Part shown: in pieces, positions 34,383 to 43,094 of the stretch
Layout: every line of letters starts with the position of its first letter
Numbering within the stretch: position 1 is the stretch's first letter
NCBI RefSeq assembly: GCF_035918015.1
Contig: NZ_CP109132.1
Coordinates: 4,960,001-5,024,000, forward strand
Direction of reading: 5' to 3'
Origin: Streptomyces sp. NBC_01754
Lineage (GTDB): Bacteria > Actinomycetota > Actinomycetes > Streptomycetales > Streptomycetaceae
Length of the DNA: 64,000 bases
The notes under the pieces: model-generated
Told to the model about the DNA's origin: nothing
Seen by the model: the letters and a program-made list of their open reading frames with translations, nothing else
The model's database searches: none
Position numbers and translations under genes: made by a program

Positions 34383-36028
34383 GGCCGGTCCGTCCCGAGG
34401 TCCGCGGGCACGCCGGCGAACAGCACCTGTTCCGGCAGGAGGTCCGCCAGGCCGGCGACACCGGCGGTGGTGGGGTCCTGGGGCAGGACGACGAGGTCGG
34501 CGCGCTTGCCGGGCTCCAGGGAGCCGCGGCTGTCCGCCACATCGAGGGCCTCGGCCGCGGAGATCGTGTGCATCGCCAGCGCCTCGGTCACGGTGACGCC
34601 TTCGGACGGGGCCACCACCTCACCCGTGCAGGAGACCCGGCCGACCGCGCACTGGACCCCGAACATGGGGTTGAACTGGAGCAGTTCCGAGCCCGCGCCG
34701 TCCGAGCTGGACGCGACCGTCACTCCCTGGTCGAGCAGGGAGCGGAACGGGAAGCGGGCGTCGGCCGCGTAGTCGCCCAGGTAGTCGGTGAGGAAGCTGC
34801 CCATCGTCCAGATGAATCCTGCCTGCGGCACGATGACCGCCTCCGCCTCGGCCCACCGGTCCACGGTCGAGGGGTCGGTGAGGACGTTGCCGGCGTGTTC
34901 GAGCCGGATACGGGGAGACGTACGGGCGCGGCCGGAGCGGGCCGCGACGGCGGCCGCGCACAGCTCGGCCTGGGCGCGTTCACCGTTGACGTGCGCGGCG
35001 ACCTGGAGGCCGGCCTCGTCCGTCCGGCGTACGAGGTCGGTGAGCGCCGCGCGGTCGTACGCCATCCTGCCCCGTGACCCCGGGTCGGAGCGGTACGGCC
35101 GCAGGACGGCGGCCCCTGCGGCGGAGAACCCCCCGTCGACGAAGATCTTGACCCCGGCGACGTCGAACGCCCCGGTGCGGGGCAGCAGTCCCGCTCCCGC
35201 GCGTGCGCAGACCGTGTCGAGGTCCATCGTGCCGGGTGACCAGACGAAGGCCCGCACCTGCTGGGGCACCCGTGTGCCCGCTGCCTCGGCGAGCAGCTCG
35301 ATGCCCTCCGGGGTGTTCGTGATCTCGCCGATCGTCGTGACCCCGTAGCGGGTGAGATAGCGCCGCGCCGTGGCCTCCACCGCCGACCGCAGGTCGTCCC
35401 GGGTCATCACGGGTATGGGCAGCGCGTAGTACAGCTCGTGCAGGATGCCGGTCCAGCGCCCGGTGCCGTCGGTGCCGATGTGCGCGTCCCCGGTCTCCGG
35501 CAGGCCCGATTTACGCGCGATGTCCAGGGCTGACGAGTTGAGCACGGTGACATGTGCGCCGAAGCGGATGGCGATCGGGAACTCGGTGGAGACCTTGTCC
35601 AGATCGTCCCGGGTGGGCAGGCGACCGTCCGCGAACCGCCGGTCGGCGAAGAGGCCGCCCTGGCCGATCAGCCATCCCCCTCGCTGTTCCCGCAGGTCGC
35701 GGTGGGCATGGAGCTGGCCGAGAAGATCGTCGATGGAGGAGCACGGAGGGGTGTGGCAGTCGACCGTGCCCCACAGGGCGGCGGCACTCATTTCCAGATG
35801 GACGTGCGGGTCCACGAAGCCGGGCAGCAGCGGCCGGTCGCCGTGGTCGGTCAGGGGGACGTGCGCGGGCCCCTGCCAGGGGCCTTCGGTGACGGCGACG
35901 ATCCGGCCGTCGCGGATGTGCACATGACCATCCACGATCCGGCGGCCGGCGTCCATCGTGAAGATCCGGGACGACCGGAGGACGGACTCGTCGGCCGGGC
36001 GGCTGGTGGCGGTGATACCTGGTGTCAT
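34379..36028 (-). CDS. Amidohydrolase, YtcJ-like (amidohydrolase family 3)
   Basis: A 549-residue metal-dependent hydrolase. The HxH motif lies in GFVDPHVHLEM (His75, His77). Later metal and catalytic positions are suggested by GVKIFVDGGFS, QVAAHVNGERA and IRLEHAGNV, with SSDGAGSE near residue 450. The family cleaves C-N bonds in amides, often formamides or cyclic amides. In this operon it would act after ring or chain oxidation. Starts with an ATGA overlap on the aldehyde dehydrogenase gene and ends with one on the NIPSNAP gene. Confidence 0.92.
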   Translation of the reverse strand: MTPGITATSRPADESVLRSSRIFTMDAGRRIVDGHVHIRDGRIVAVTEGPWQGPAHVPLTDHGDRPLLPGFVDPHVHLEMSAAALWGTVDCHTPPCSSIDDLLGQLHAHRDLREQRGGWLIGQGGLFADRRFADGRLPTRDDLDKVSTEFPIAIRFGAHVTVLNSSALDIARKSGLPETGDAHIGTDGTGRWTGILHELYYALPIPVMTRDDLRSAVEATARRYLTRYGVTTIGEITNTPEGIELLAEAAGTRVPQQVRAFVWSPGTMDLDTVCARAGAGLLPRTGAFDVAGVKIFVDGGFSAAGAAVLRPYRSDPGSRGRMAYDRAALTDLVRRTDEAGLQVAAHVNGERAQAELCAAAVAARSGRARTSPRIRLEHAGNVLTDPSTVDRWAEAEAVIVPQAGFIWTMGSFLTDYLGDYAADARFPFRSLLDQGVTVASSSDGAGSELLQFNPMFGVQCAVGRVSCTGEVVAPSEGVTVTEALAMHTISAAEALDVADSRGSLEPGKRADLVVLPQDPTTAGVAGLADLLPEQVLFAGVPADLGTDRP

Positions 36029-37518
36029 TCGAGATTCCCGATGGTGCTGGTGGCGGACATGTACTCGGACAGCCCCTCCGCCGCGTTCTCCCGGCCGTAG
36101 CCGGAGTGCTTGACCCCGCCGAAGGGGGCGGCGGGGTGGGACACGGAGGGGTGGTTGACCGCGACGAGGCCGGTGTCGAGACCGTCCGCGACGCGGGCCA
36201 CCTCGGCGGGCGCGGTGCCGTAGACGTAGGCGGCGAGTCCGTACTCGGTGCCGTCGGCGATCCGTACGGCCTCGTCCAGGTCCCGGTAGGTGAGCACCGG
36301 CAGGACGGGCCCGAAGACCTCCTGCCTGGCGATGGGCCAGTGCGGCTCCACGCCGAGGACGAGCGCCGGGCGTACGTAATGGCCGTACTCCGGAGGTTCG
36401 GCGCGGGCCCTGACCACCTGGGCCCCCCGGGCGAGGGCGTCGGAGACCAGGGCCTCGACCCGTTCGGCGGCCTCCGCGCTGATGACGGGTCCGACCGGGG
36501 ACGCCTCCGGGTCGAGGCTCCAGCCGATGGGCAGTTCCTCGAACCGCTCGGCCAGCAGCGTCCGCACCCGGCGGGCATCCTCGGGGACGATCAGACGGTT
36601 GGCCGCGGTGCAGGCCTGGCCGTTGTTCGCCAGCTTGGCGGCGAGCGCACCGGACGCGGCCTTTTCGGCGTCGTGCTCGGGGCAGACGACGAACGGGGCG
36701 TTGCCGCCGAGTTCGAGCGAGACCCGCTGGATGTTCCGGGCGGTCGAGCGCAGGACCGCCCGGCCGACCTCCGTCGAGCCGGTGAACGAGACCTTTCGCA
36801 GCCGCGGGTCATCGGTCAGCGCGCCGGTCAGGTCGGCCGACCGGGTGGTCGGCAGCACCGACACGGATCCTTCGGGCGCACCCCCGGCGACGAGGTCACG
36901 CCCCATCAGCAGCGCGGAGGCGGGGGTGCGCTCGGACGGCTTGAGGATCACCGGACAGCCCGTGAGCAGTGCGGACGCCGTCTTGCGCGCGGCCAGCGAC
37001 AGCGGGAAGTTCCACGGGGTGATCGCGAGGACCGGGCCCAGGGGGCGCTGCCGCACCGTGACCATCCGGTCCCGGCGTGTCCCCGGGCCGGCTCCGGTGA
37101 GCACGTCCTCCGCCGTATCGGCCAGGGCCTTCAGTGTGGCGACCGTGAACAGCGTCTCGCGCCGGGCCTCGGGCAGGGATTTCCCCGCCTCGACGGCGAT
37201 CACGGTCGCGTACCGGTCCGTGTCGTCCTCGATCCGGGCGGCCCAGCGCCGGACGAGCGCCGCCCGTTCGGAGACGGGCGTCGCCGCCCAGCCGGGGTAG
37301 CGGCTCCAGGCCGCGTCCAGCGCGCGGTCCGCGTCACCGGGCCCGGTGTCCGCGCAGGACCAGGTCAGCGTGGGCATCCCCGGGGCGCTCACGGTGAACG
37401 ACTCCTCGGGGCGGACCGAACGGCCCGCGACGACGAGTTCGGCGCAGAGGTCCGCGAGCCGGGCGCGGACGTCCTGGACGGCCTGGACCTCCTGGGTGGT
37501 GGCGAGTGGTCCGTTCAC
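36025..37518 (-). CDS. NAD(P)-dependent aldehyde dehydrogenase (semialdehyde type)
   Basis: A 497-residue aldehyde dehydrogenase. Catalytic residues: Asn170 (TPWNFPL), Lys193 (ILKPSE), Glu269 (LELGGNAPF) and nucleophile Cys303 (NNGQACTAANR). The sequence resembles succinate-semialdehyde dehydrogenases. The GTG at 37518 is preferred because it overlaps the upstream stop (GTGA) and excludes a basic leader that is not family-like. In the operon it would oxidise an aldehyde made by the monooxygenase. Confidence 0.95.
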   Translation of the reverse strand: MNGPLATTQEVQAVQDVRARLADLCAELVVAGRSVRPEESFTVSAPGMPTLTWSCADTGPGDADRALDAAWSRYPGWAATPVSERAALVRRWAARIEDDTDRYATVIAVEAGKSLPEARRETLFTVATLKALADTAEDVLTGAGPGTRRDRMVTVRQRPLGPVLAITPWNFPLSLAARKTASALLTGCPVILKPSERTPASALLMGRDLVAGGAPEGSVSVLPTTRSADLTGALTDDPRLRKVSFTGSTEVGRAVLRSTARNIQRVSLELGGNAPFVVCPEHDAEKAASGALAAKLANNGQACTAANRLIVPEDARRVRTLLAERFEELPIGWSLDPEASPVGPVISAEAAERVEALVSDALARGAQVVRARAEPPEYGHYVRPALVLGVEPHWPIARQEVFGPVLPVLTYRDLDEAVRIADGTEYGLAAYVYGTAPAEVARVADGLDTGLVAVNHPSVSHPAAPFGGVKHSGYGRENAAEGLSEYMSATSTIGNLE

Positions 37519-37913
37519 CGGTCCGCCTCGCTTCCCGCCACGACGGAGCGCAGCCAGCCGATCCCGCGCCCTCCGGTGGCCCATCCCGCGTAGACGGCGG
37601 TGTGTGCGACGAGTTCGTAGAAGTCGTCCGCGTCGATGCCCTCGTCCAGGCCCGCCCGGAGGTGGAACCGGGCGGCCGGCTCTTCGCCGGAGGCCGCCAG
37701 CAGGGCGACCGTGACCAGTCGGCGCTCCCGTGTGGTCAGCCCTGGGCGGGACCAGATCCGGTCGAACACGATGTCGCGGGTGAGGGCGCTCCAGTCGGCG
37801 CTCCAGTCGCTGCCCCGGTCGCTCCGGTCCGTGCCGGCGGCGGGCCCCGCGTGATCACCGGGGCCGGCACGGTCCGGGGCGGAGCCGGGGTCGGTGGTGG
37901 GATGAGTGTTCAT
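37515..37913 (-). CDS. Carboxymuconolactone decarboxylase-family protein
   Basis: A 132-residue protein. An unstructured 40-residue N-terminus is followed by the CMD domain (LTTRERRLVTVALLAASGEEPAARFHLRAGLDEGIDADDFYELVAHTAVYAGWATG). The ExxxHxxxYxG pattern (ELVAHTAVYAG) is that of the PcaC-like decarboxylases and not the CxxC peroxidase type. True substrate unknown; in PcaC it is 4-carboxymuconolactone. ATGA overlap with the flavin reductase gene. Confidence 0.9.
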   Translation of the reverse strand: MNTHPTTDPGSAPDRAGPGDHAGPAAGTDRSDRGSDWSADWSALTRDIVFDRIWSRPGLTTRERRLVTVALLAASGEEPAARFHLRAGLDEGIDADDFYELVAHTAVYAGWATGGRGIGWLRSVVAGSEADR

Positions 37914-38437
37914 GACAGGAACCGTGATCTCCAGTAGGCCAGAGGGACACCGTCGTCGGCGGAGGTCCAGACCGGGGTGCCCAGAACGATCGTGTGGTCG
38001 CCACCGTCGTGCAGTGCCTGGACGGTCAGTTCGGCCTGCGCCACCGCGAGAGGGCTGAGCGCGAGGCCGGCGGGGCTGCGCTCCAGAGTGACCTGGTCGA
38101 ACGCGTCACGCCCCGGCCGGGCGAAGGCCAGCGCGGTCCGAGTCGCCTGCTCCCCCTGGGCGAGCAGGCTCACCGCGAACCGCCCCGTCCGCTCGATCAC
38201 CCGGAGTGTCTGCGACATCCGGTGCAGGCACACCAGCATCAGGGACGGGTCCAGGCTGACGCTGGACAGGGAACTGACGGTGCATCCGTGATCACCGTCC
38301 AGGTCCCGCGCGGTGACGACGGCCACCCCGGTGAGGAACGATCCGGCGAACTGCTTGTACTCGGGCACCGGTACGGCCTTGTCGGCGATCTCCACGGCGC
38401 AGCTCCCGGGCTCAGCGGGCATGGACGGGCTCACCAT
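37910..38437 (-). CDS. Flavin reductase (partner of the LLM monooxygenase)
   Basis: A 175-residue flavin reductase-like protein: FAGSFLTGVAVVTARDLDGDHGCTVSSLSSVSLDPSLMLVCL (about 30-71) is the flavin-binding part of this family. It should use NAD(P)H to supply reduced flavin to the monooxygenase encoded just before. The ATG at 38437 has GGAGGAGGGCGGCC upstream; longer in-frame starts lie inside the monooxygenase gene. It overlaps that gene by 26 bp. Confidence 0.93.
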   Translation of the reverse strand: MVSPSMPAEPGSCAVEIADKAVPVPEYKQFAGSFLTGVAVVTARDLDGDHGCTVSSLSSVSLDPSLMLVCLHRMSQTLRVIERTGRFAVSLLAQGEQATRTALAFARPGRDAFDQVTLERSPAGLALSPLAVAQAELTVQALHDGGDHTIVLGTPVWTSADDGVPLAYWRSRFLS

Positions 38438-39500
38438 GGCCGCCCTCCTCCGGTGTCGAGGATCCGGCTGACGCCCCGGACTCGGCGTCGACCTCGGCGA
38501 GCAGCTCGCCGAACCGGCCGATGGTCTCCAGCGTCTCGTCACGGGGAGCGCCGCCCACGAGGTTGAGGTTGATCATGTCCACCCCCGCGTCGCGGTACCG
38601 GCGGAGCTTCTCCTTGATCTCGTCGCCGGTGCCGATGAGCAAGCGGTCGCGCAGGTCGTCGACGGTCGGTTCGTTCTCCTGCGGGGCCGGGCGCACCCGG
38701 CCGAGCGGGTCGGCGTTCTGGGTGAAGTCATGGAGCTGGGCGTGGATGCGCCAGCCCTCCAGGACCTCCTCGATGCGCTGCTCGGTCTCCTTGTCGTCAC
38801 GGGTGACGAACGCGTAGCGGGTGACTCCGAGCCGGGCGTCGTCGCGGGAGGACTGCGCCTTTCCCCGGTGGAATGCCTCGGCGACCGTACGCATGTGGTC
38901 GTCGTCCCAGAAGAACAGGGAATTGAGTACGTCGTATCCGCGCCGGGCGGCGTCCTCGACACCCGGCGGACTCTGCACCCCCATCCACACAGGAGGAATC
39001 GGACGCTGCACCGGTCGGGGCCACACATAGGCGTCCTCGAAGGAGGAGAACCGCCCGGTGAAGCTGACCGGGGCGTCCTCGCCGCGGAGCAGCGTCTCGA
39101 CCGCGGTCAGGTTCTCGATGAAATGGTCCCGGCTCTCGGCGAACGGCAGACCGAATTTCTCGAACTCGTAGCGGTACGCGCCCCTGGCCACGCCGAGGTC
39201 GAGCCTTCCTCCGAGGGAGTTGTCGGCCGCCGCGATCTCCCCGGCGAGCTGGAGGGGCTGGTGGAACGGGAGGACCACCACCCCCGTGCCCACCCGGCAC
39301 TTCACGTGCTGTCCTATGTGGACCGCGGTGATCAGCGCCGAGGGTGAGGGCAGAAACTGCACGAGGTGGTGTTCCGGGGTCCAGACCCGGGTGAAGCCAC
39401 TCTCGTCGGCCCGGACCGCGTATTCCACCATGCGGTCGTAAAGGCCGTCCATCTGTGCGTCACTGTTGACCTGATAGGCGAGGAAAAGCCCGAGTTCCAT
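38412..39500 (-). CDS. LLM-class flavin-dependent monooxygenase
   Basis: A 362-residue luciferase-like TIM-barrel oxidoreductase. Recognisable parts are MELGLFLAYQVNSDAQMDGLYDRMVEYAVRADESGFTRVWTPEHHLV and GTGVVVLPFHQPLQLAGEIAAADNSLGGRLDLGVARGAYRYEFEKFG, which bind reduced flavin. With its reductase it forms a two-component monooxygenase. Similar enzymes oxidise or open heterocycles, alkanes or terpenoids. Start chosen at MELGLF with an upstream GGAC; 41 codons upstream are not conserved. Confidence 0.94.
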   Translation of the reverse strand: MELGLFLAYQVNSDAQMDGLYDRMVEYAVRADESGFTRVWTPEHHLVQFLPSPSALITAVHIGQHVKCRVGTGVVVLPFHQPLQLAGEIAAADNSLGGRLDLGVARGAYRYEFEKFGLPFAESRDHFIENLTAVETLLRGEDAPVSFTGRFSSFEDAYVWPRPVQRPIPPVWMGVQSPPGVEDAARRGYDVLNSLFFWDDDHMRTVAEAFHRGKAQSSRDDARLGVTRYAFVTRDDKETEQRIEEVLEGWRIHAQLHDFTQNADPLGRVRPAPQENEPTVDDLRDRLLIGTGDEIKEKLRRYRDAGVDMINLNLVGGAPRDETLETIGRFGELLAEVDAESGASAGSSTPEEGGHGEPVHAR

Positions 39501-39570
39501 GTTGCGTCCAATGAATTCGAATCGGTATCCGCGCCATTCGTTCCGCGGATTTGCTTCGACACCTTGAACG

Positions 39571-41604
39571 CTACAGACCCGGCTCTTGTGTTCCTTCCTT
39601 CGGTTCCGACGAACTTTTTCCACTGCCTGCTGCCTTTGCTACAGGTCCGCCATTTTCGGCCGATCCGGCAGCGGCGTCGACCATATGCATCAGCCGGCAG
39701 GCGAGGGCCAGGGCGAATCGCTCCTCGGAACCCTTCAGATCCGTTCCGAGGATTTCGGTGATCCGGTCGAGCCGGTACCGCAGTGTGGACACGTGTATGC
39801 ACAGGAGCCGCGCCGTCTCCTGGAGCCGCGCCGATGTCTGGAGGAACACCTCCAGGGTTTCGACGAGCGAGCCGGAGTGGTCGTCGTCGTAGCGGCGGAG
39901 CGGGCCGATCTGGGACTCGACGAATCTGACGGCCGCGCCGTCGTGGCAGGCGGTCAGCAGGAACGCGAGCGCACCGAACCGGTCGTAGGCCACGATGTCC
40001 CCGGCCGCGCCCGACGCCCCCACCAGGGTGAGCGTCTCGCACTCGGCCCACATGCGGGGGCCGTCGGCGGGAACCGGTCCGGGACTGCTCACCACGGCGG
40101 TGAGCGTGGTTCCGATCCCGCCGACGCCTCTCAGCATCCCCCGGATCTGCGTCAACGCCTCGTGGTGGTCGTCGGCGGCAGGCAGCACCAGCACGACGCT
40201 GCTGTCCACCCAGCCCACGGCGACTCCGCTGACCCGCCGGGCGCGGAGCACACTGTGCACGTCGCTCAGTACCCGGCGCAGATCGGTGTCCACCGGGGAG
40301 CGGGCGGAGATCCGGACGATGCGGCAGCGCATCGGCGGTGGAAGACCCAGCGCCGCCAGGCGTATGCGCAGCGCCAGGGGGTCGATGGGAGTACGGCGGA
40401 CCAGTTCGGTCAGGGCCGTGTCGGTCTCCCGGTCCTGTTCGGCGGAAGCCAGCAGCGACCGGGACACCACGATGCCGACCGCGACGTTCACGAGTGAGTC
40501 GAGAGCCGTTTCGACCCGGCTCGCCGGTCCACGGCGCAGGACGCAGGCCAGTAGGGGACGCTCCGACTCGGGAAGCAGCTCAGTGATCTTGACCCGGACC
40601 CCGGACGGTTCCCGCAGCCCGGACAGACCCTGTGCTGTGAAGGCGTCCCTCTCCGTCCCGGCTCCCTCGGCGGCGGAACCACCGGAAGCACCGGGAGTCG
40701 TCCCGGGCACGCCGGTCACCGGCTTCCCGGAGGCACCGGGCCCGGACGGGGTGCCGCGGTTCCTGGGCCGGTCCTGTTCCCTCTCCCGGCCGGTCCGCGG
40801 GGCTTCACCGTTCCTGCGACGGGCCGCGTTCTGCGCGAGGGACACGTAGTCGGTGGCGCCCTCCCCCGGGGGCGACCAGTTCCGGCCGACCACCGTGACC
40901 ATGGGGGTGAGCTGGTGGTCCACCACGACGATCGCGATGTCCAGTGCGTCGGCGACCGCCGTGAGAATCTGCTCCCCGTCCTGCCCCGCCAGGGTCTCCG
41001 CCAGTCCGGTGCGCAGGACGGCCGCGGCCCGGACCAGCTCCGCGATGTCGCGCTGCTCCTGTGCGACCTTGCCCGCGTTGACGAGGGCGACGGACGAGAG
41101 GTCGGCGACGGCTTCGAGGAACGCGAGCGCCGCTCCGTCCACCTGCCCGGCCTGCGGGCGCTGGACCGCGAGGACCAGGGAACGCCCCTCGAGGTCGGGC
41201 TCGCGAAGCGGCAGAAGGACACCGCAGCGATATCCGCGCCGGCGAGCGTCGTCCGCGTAGAACCGGTACGGCGACTCGTGGGCGTCGTGGATGACGATCG
41301 GCTCCGTGCCTCCCACGACGTCCCTCGCGGGGATCTCGTCGATGGGCCAGAACCGCTGACTGCTGTTGCCCGAGTACGTGAGCCGGTCCTCGCGCGCTAT
41401 GACCTCGGCGACCCCGGCCGGAACGTCCAGGGCGATGACCCAGCACAGCTTCCACTCGGTGAACGCGGACACCGCCGACACGATCGCGTCGAGGACGGTG
41501 CCCAGCTCCAGATTGGAGTTGACCGTCGCGGCGATACGGCGCAGCGCTTCGACCTCGTCACTGCCCGGCCGGGCGGAATCCGGCGTATCGGGCGTCGTCG
41601 TCAC
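39571..41604 (-). CDS. PucR/CdaR-type transcription regulator with GAF domain
   Basis: A 677-residue regulator. Residues about 20-180 are a GAF sensor (LRRIAATVNSNLELGTVLDAIV...FLEAVADLSSVALVNA). A Gly/Pro-rich linker (about 265-320) separates a second region, RTPIDPLALRIRLAALGLPPPMRCRIVRIS...GVAVGWVDSSVVLVLP (GGDEF-like CdaR domain). The C-terminal PucR HTH is LVETLEVFLQTSARLQETARLLCIHVSTLRYRLDRITEILG. It is encoded one base after the ATPase gene and probably senses a substrate or intermediate to control this operon. Confidence 0.92.
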   Translation of the reverse strand: MTTTPDTPDSARPGSDEVEALRRIAATVNSNLELGTVLDAIVSAVSAFTEWKLCWVIALDVPAGVAEVIAREDRLTYSGNSSQRFWPIDEIPARDVVGGTEPIVIHDAHESPYRFYADDARRRGYRCGVLLPLREPDLEGRSLVLAVQRPQAGQVDGAALAFLEAVADLSSVALVNAGKVAQEQRDIAELVRAAAVLRTGLAETLAGQDGEQILTAVADALDIAIVVVDHQLTPMVTVVGRNWSPPGEGATDYVSLAQNAARRRNGEAPRTGREREQDRPRNRGTPSGPGASGKPVTGVPGTTPGASGGSAAEGAGTERDAFTAQGLSGLREPSGVRVKITELLPESERPLLACVLRRGPASRVETALDSLVNVAVGIVVSRSLLASAEQDRETDTALTELVRRTPIDPLALRIRLAALGLPPPMRCRIVRISARSPVDTDLRRVLSDVHSVLRARRVSGVAVGWVDSSVVLVLPAADDHHEALTQIRGMLRGVGGIGTTLTAVVSSPGPVPADGPRMWAECETLTLVGASGAAGDIVAYDRFGALAFLLTACHDGAAVRFVESQIGPLRRYDDDHSGSLVETLEVFLQTSARLQETARLLCIHVSTLRYRLDRITEILGTDLKGSEERFALALACRLMHMVDAAAGSAENGGPVAKAAGSGKSSSEPKEGTQEPGL

Positions 41605-41605
41605 G

Positions 41606-42379
41606 TCAGGCTGCCTGGCTGGACCGGGCGAGGGCCTGGAGGAAGCGCTTCGTCCGGGGATGGCTCGGTGCGTCGAACACCTGATCCGGTGTACCGGCCT
41701 CCAGGATCTTCCCGGCGTCCATCACCACGACGCGGCTGGCCGCGTCGCGGGCGAACTGCATCTCATGGGTCACCAGGATCATCGTCGCCCCCGTGGTCGC
41801 CAGCTCACGGATGATCTCCAGCACCTCGCCGACCATTTCCGGGTCCAGCGCCGAGGTGGGCTCGTCGAACAGCAGCACCTCGGGCTCCATGGCCATGGCA
41901 CGGGCGATGGACACCCGCTGCTGCTGCCCGCCCGACAGCGTCGAGGGGCGGGCCTCGGTGAAGTCACGCAGTCCGACCCTCTCCAGCAGGCTCCGTGCCC
42001 TCTCCAGCGCCTCTTCCTTGGGCGCGTTGCGCACCCTGATGGGCGCGAGCGCGACGTTCTCCACGGCGGTCAGGTGCGGGAACAGTTCGAAGCTCTGGAA
42101 CACCATGGCCGAGCGGCTGCGCAGCTCCCGCAGAGCGGCGGCGCGACCTCGGCCCGCGGGCATCGGGTGGTAGCGGGTGCCCCCGACACGCATCTCACCA
42201 CTGTCGGGGATCTCCAGAAGGTTGCAGCACCTCAGCAGCGTCGACTTTCCCGAGCCGCTGGGCCCGATGACGCACACCGTCTCCCCAGCTGTCACATCCA
42301 GGCTCACCTCGTCGAGAACGGTGAATGTCCCGAATCTCTTGCCCACGTCACGCAGGCTGACCACGACCCCGCTGTCCAT
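41606..42379 (-). CDS. ABC transporter ATPase, polar amino-acid type
   Basis: A 257-residue ATPase. Walker A GPSGSGKST at 39-47, Q-loop VFQSFELFPHLTAVEN (93-108), signature LSGGQQQR (148-155), Walker B LLFDEPTSALD (169-179) and switch His in LVTHEM. This is a GlnQ/HisP-type importer ATPase. It is first in the operon, although its permeases and binding protein are the last genes, about 8 kb downstream. Coexpression would still make all parts together. Confidence 0.96.
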   Translation of the reverse strand: MDSGVVVSLRDVGKRFGTFTVLDEVSLDVTAGETVCVIGPSGSGKSTLLRCCNLLEIPDSGEMRVGGTRYHPMPAGRGRAAALRELRSRSAMVFQSFELFPHLTAVENVALAPIRVRNAPKEEALERARSLLERVGLRDFTEARPSTLSGGQQQRVSIARAMAMEPEVLLFDEPTSALDPEMVGEVLEIIRELATTGATMILVTHEMQFARDAASRVVVMDAGKILEAGTPDQVFDAPSHPRTKRFLQALARSSQAA

Positions 42380-43094
42380 CTGATTGGCGCCTTTCCGTCG
42401 GCCGATACCACCGGCCCGGCTGACGGCCGTCGCAGGGGACGTCCGTCGGCGGCGGCTGCCGACCGGGCGGTGCCGTTCCGGTCACTGTAGGCACTGGCCG
42501 CTCCCAGGTCCCCGGCCGATTCGTAGTACAGCGCCGCGGTGGAGTCCTACTGTTCGTAGGACGGTCTTGTCCACACGGTCCCGCGGAGTGACGCACGCGG
42601 TCATCGTCCTCGACCAGGTCCCCGATCCTGTCGCCGAGTTCCCGCGCCTCATGGGCGACCGTCTGTACGGGGTCGACGGCGAAGGGGGCCTTGACACCGA
42701 GCCCTGGCCGTCTCGTGGACGATGGGACGGCGGTGTCCGAGGCCGGAAGCGTCGGCGTCGGGTGCCACCCTCCACGACCACGCCCTGGCCGCCTGATCCA
42801 CAACGCCACAGAACCTGGCTCCGCCTCCCGGCCCACAGACTTCTGCTGACGCTTCGAGCTCGACGTACAACCTCGAAGGGCCGACCGACCCGCTGATCTG
42901 TGGTTCTTCCCGGGACAGCGGAGGCGGCCGTTTGCACGGGAGGCGGTGTGGTGCGCGGACGGGCCGGTGAAGACCCTGGCCGAGCTGTCGCCGGCGGCCG
43001 AGCGCCGGTGTGGGCATGGCGTGCTGTAGGGCGGGCCGGGGCCGGAAGGTTTCGGTAAGGTCATCCGCTCCCGGACAGACGAGAGGAATGTCAC
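42380..43094. other. Intergenic region, operon promoter area
   Basis: No gene is supported; frames on both strands are GC noise. A small hairpin, tcctac-tgttc-gtagga, lies at 42545-42561. cactgta at 42483-42489 (TACAGTG on the minus strand) is also found at 33844-33850 before the binding-protein gene and could be part of a -10 or a regulator site. The operon to the left must start here. Confidence 0.45.

Noticed and set aside
42482..42937. Possible gene upstream of the catabolic operon
   Set aside because: Frames on both strands lack codon bias or motifs; the stretch is better explained as promoter region with a small hairpin.
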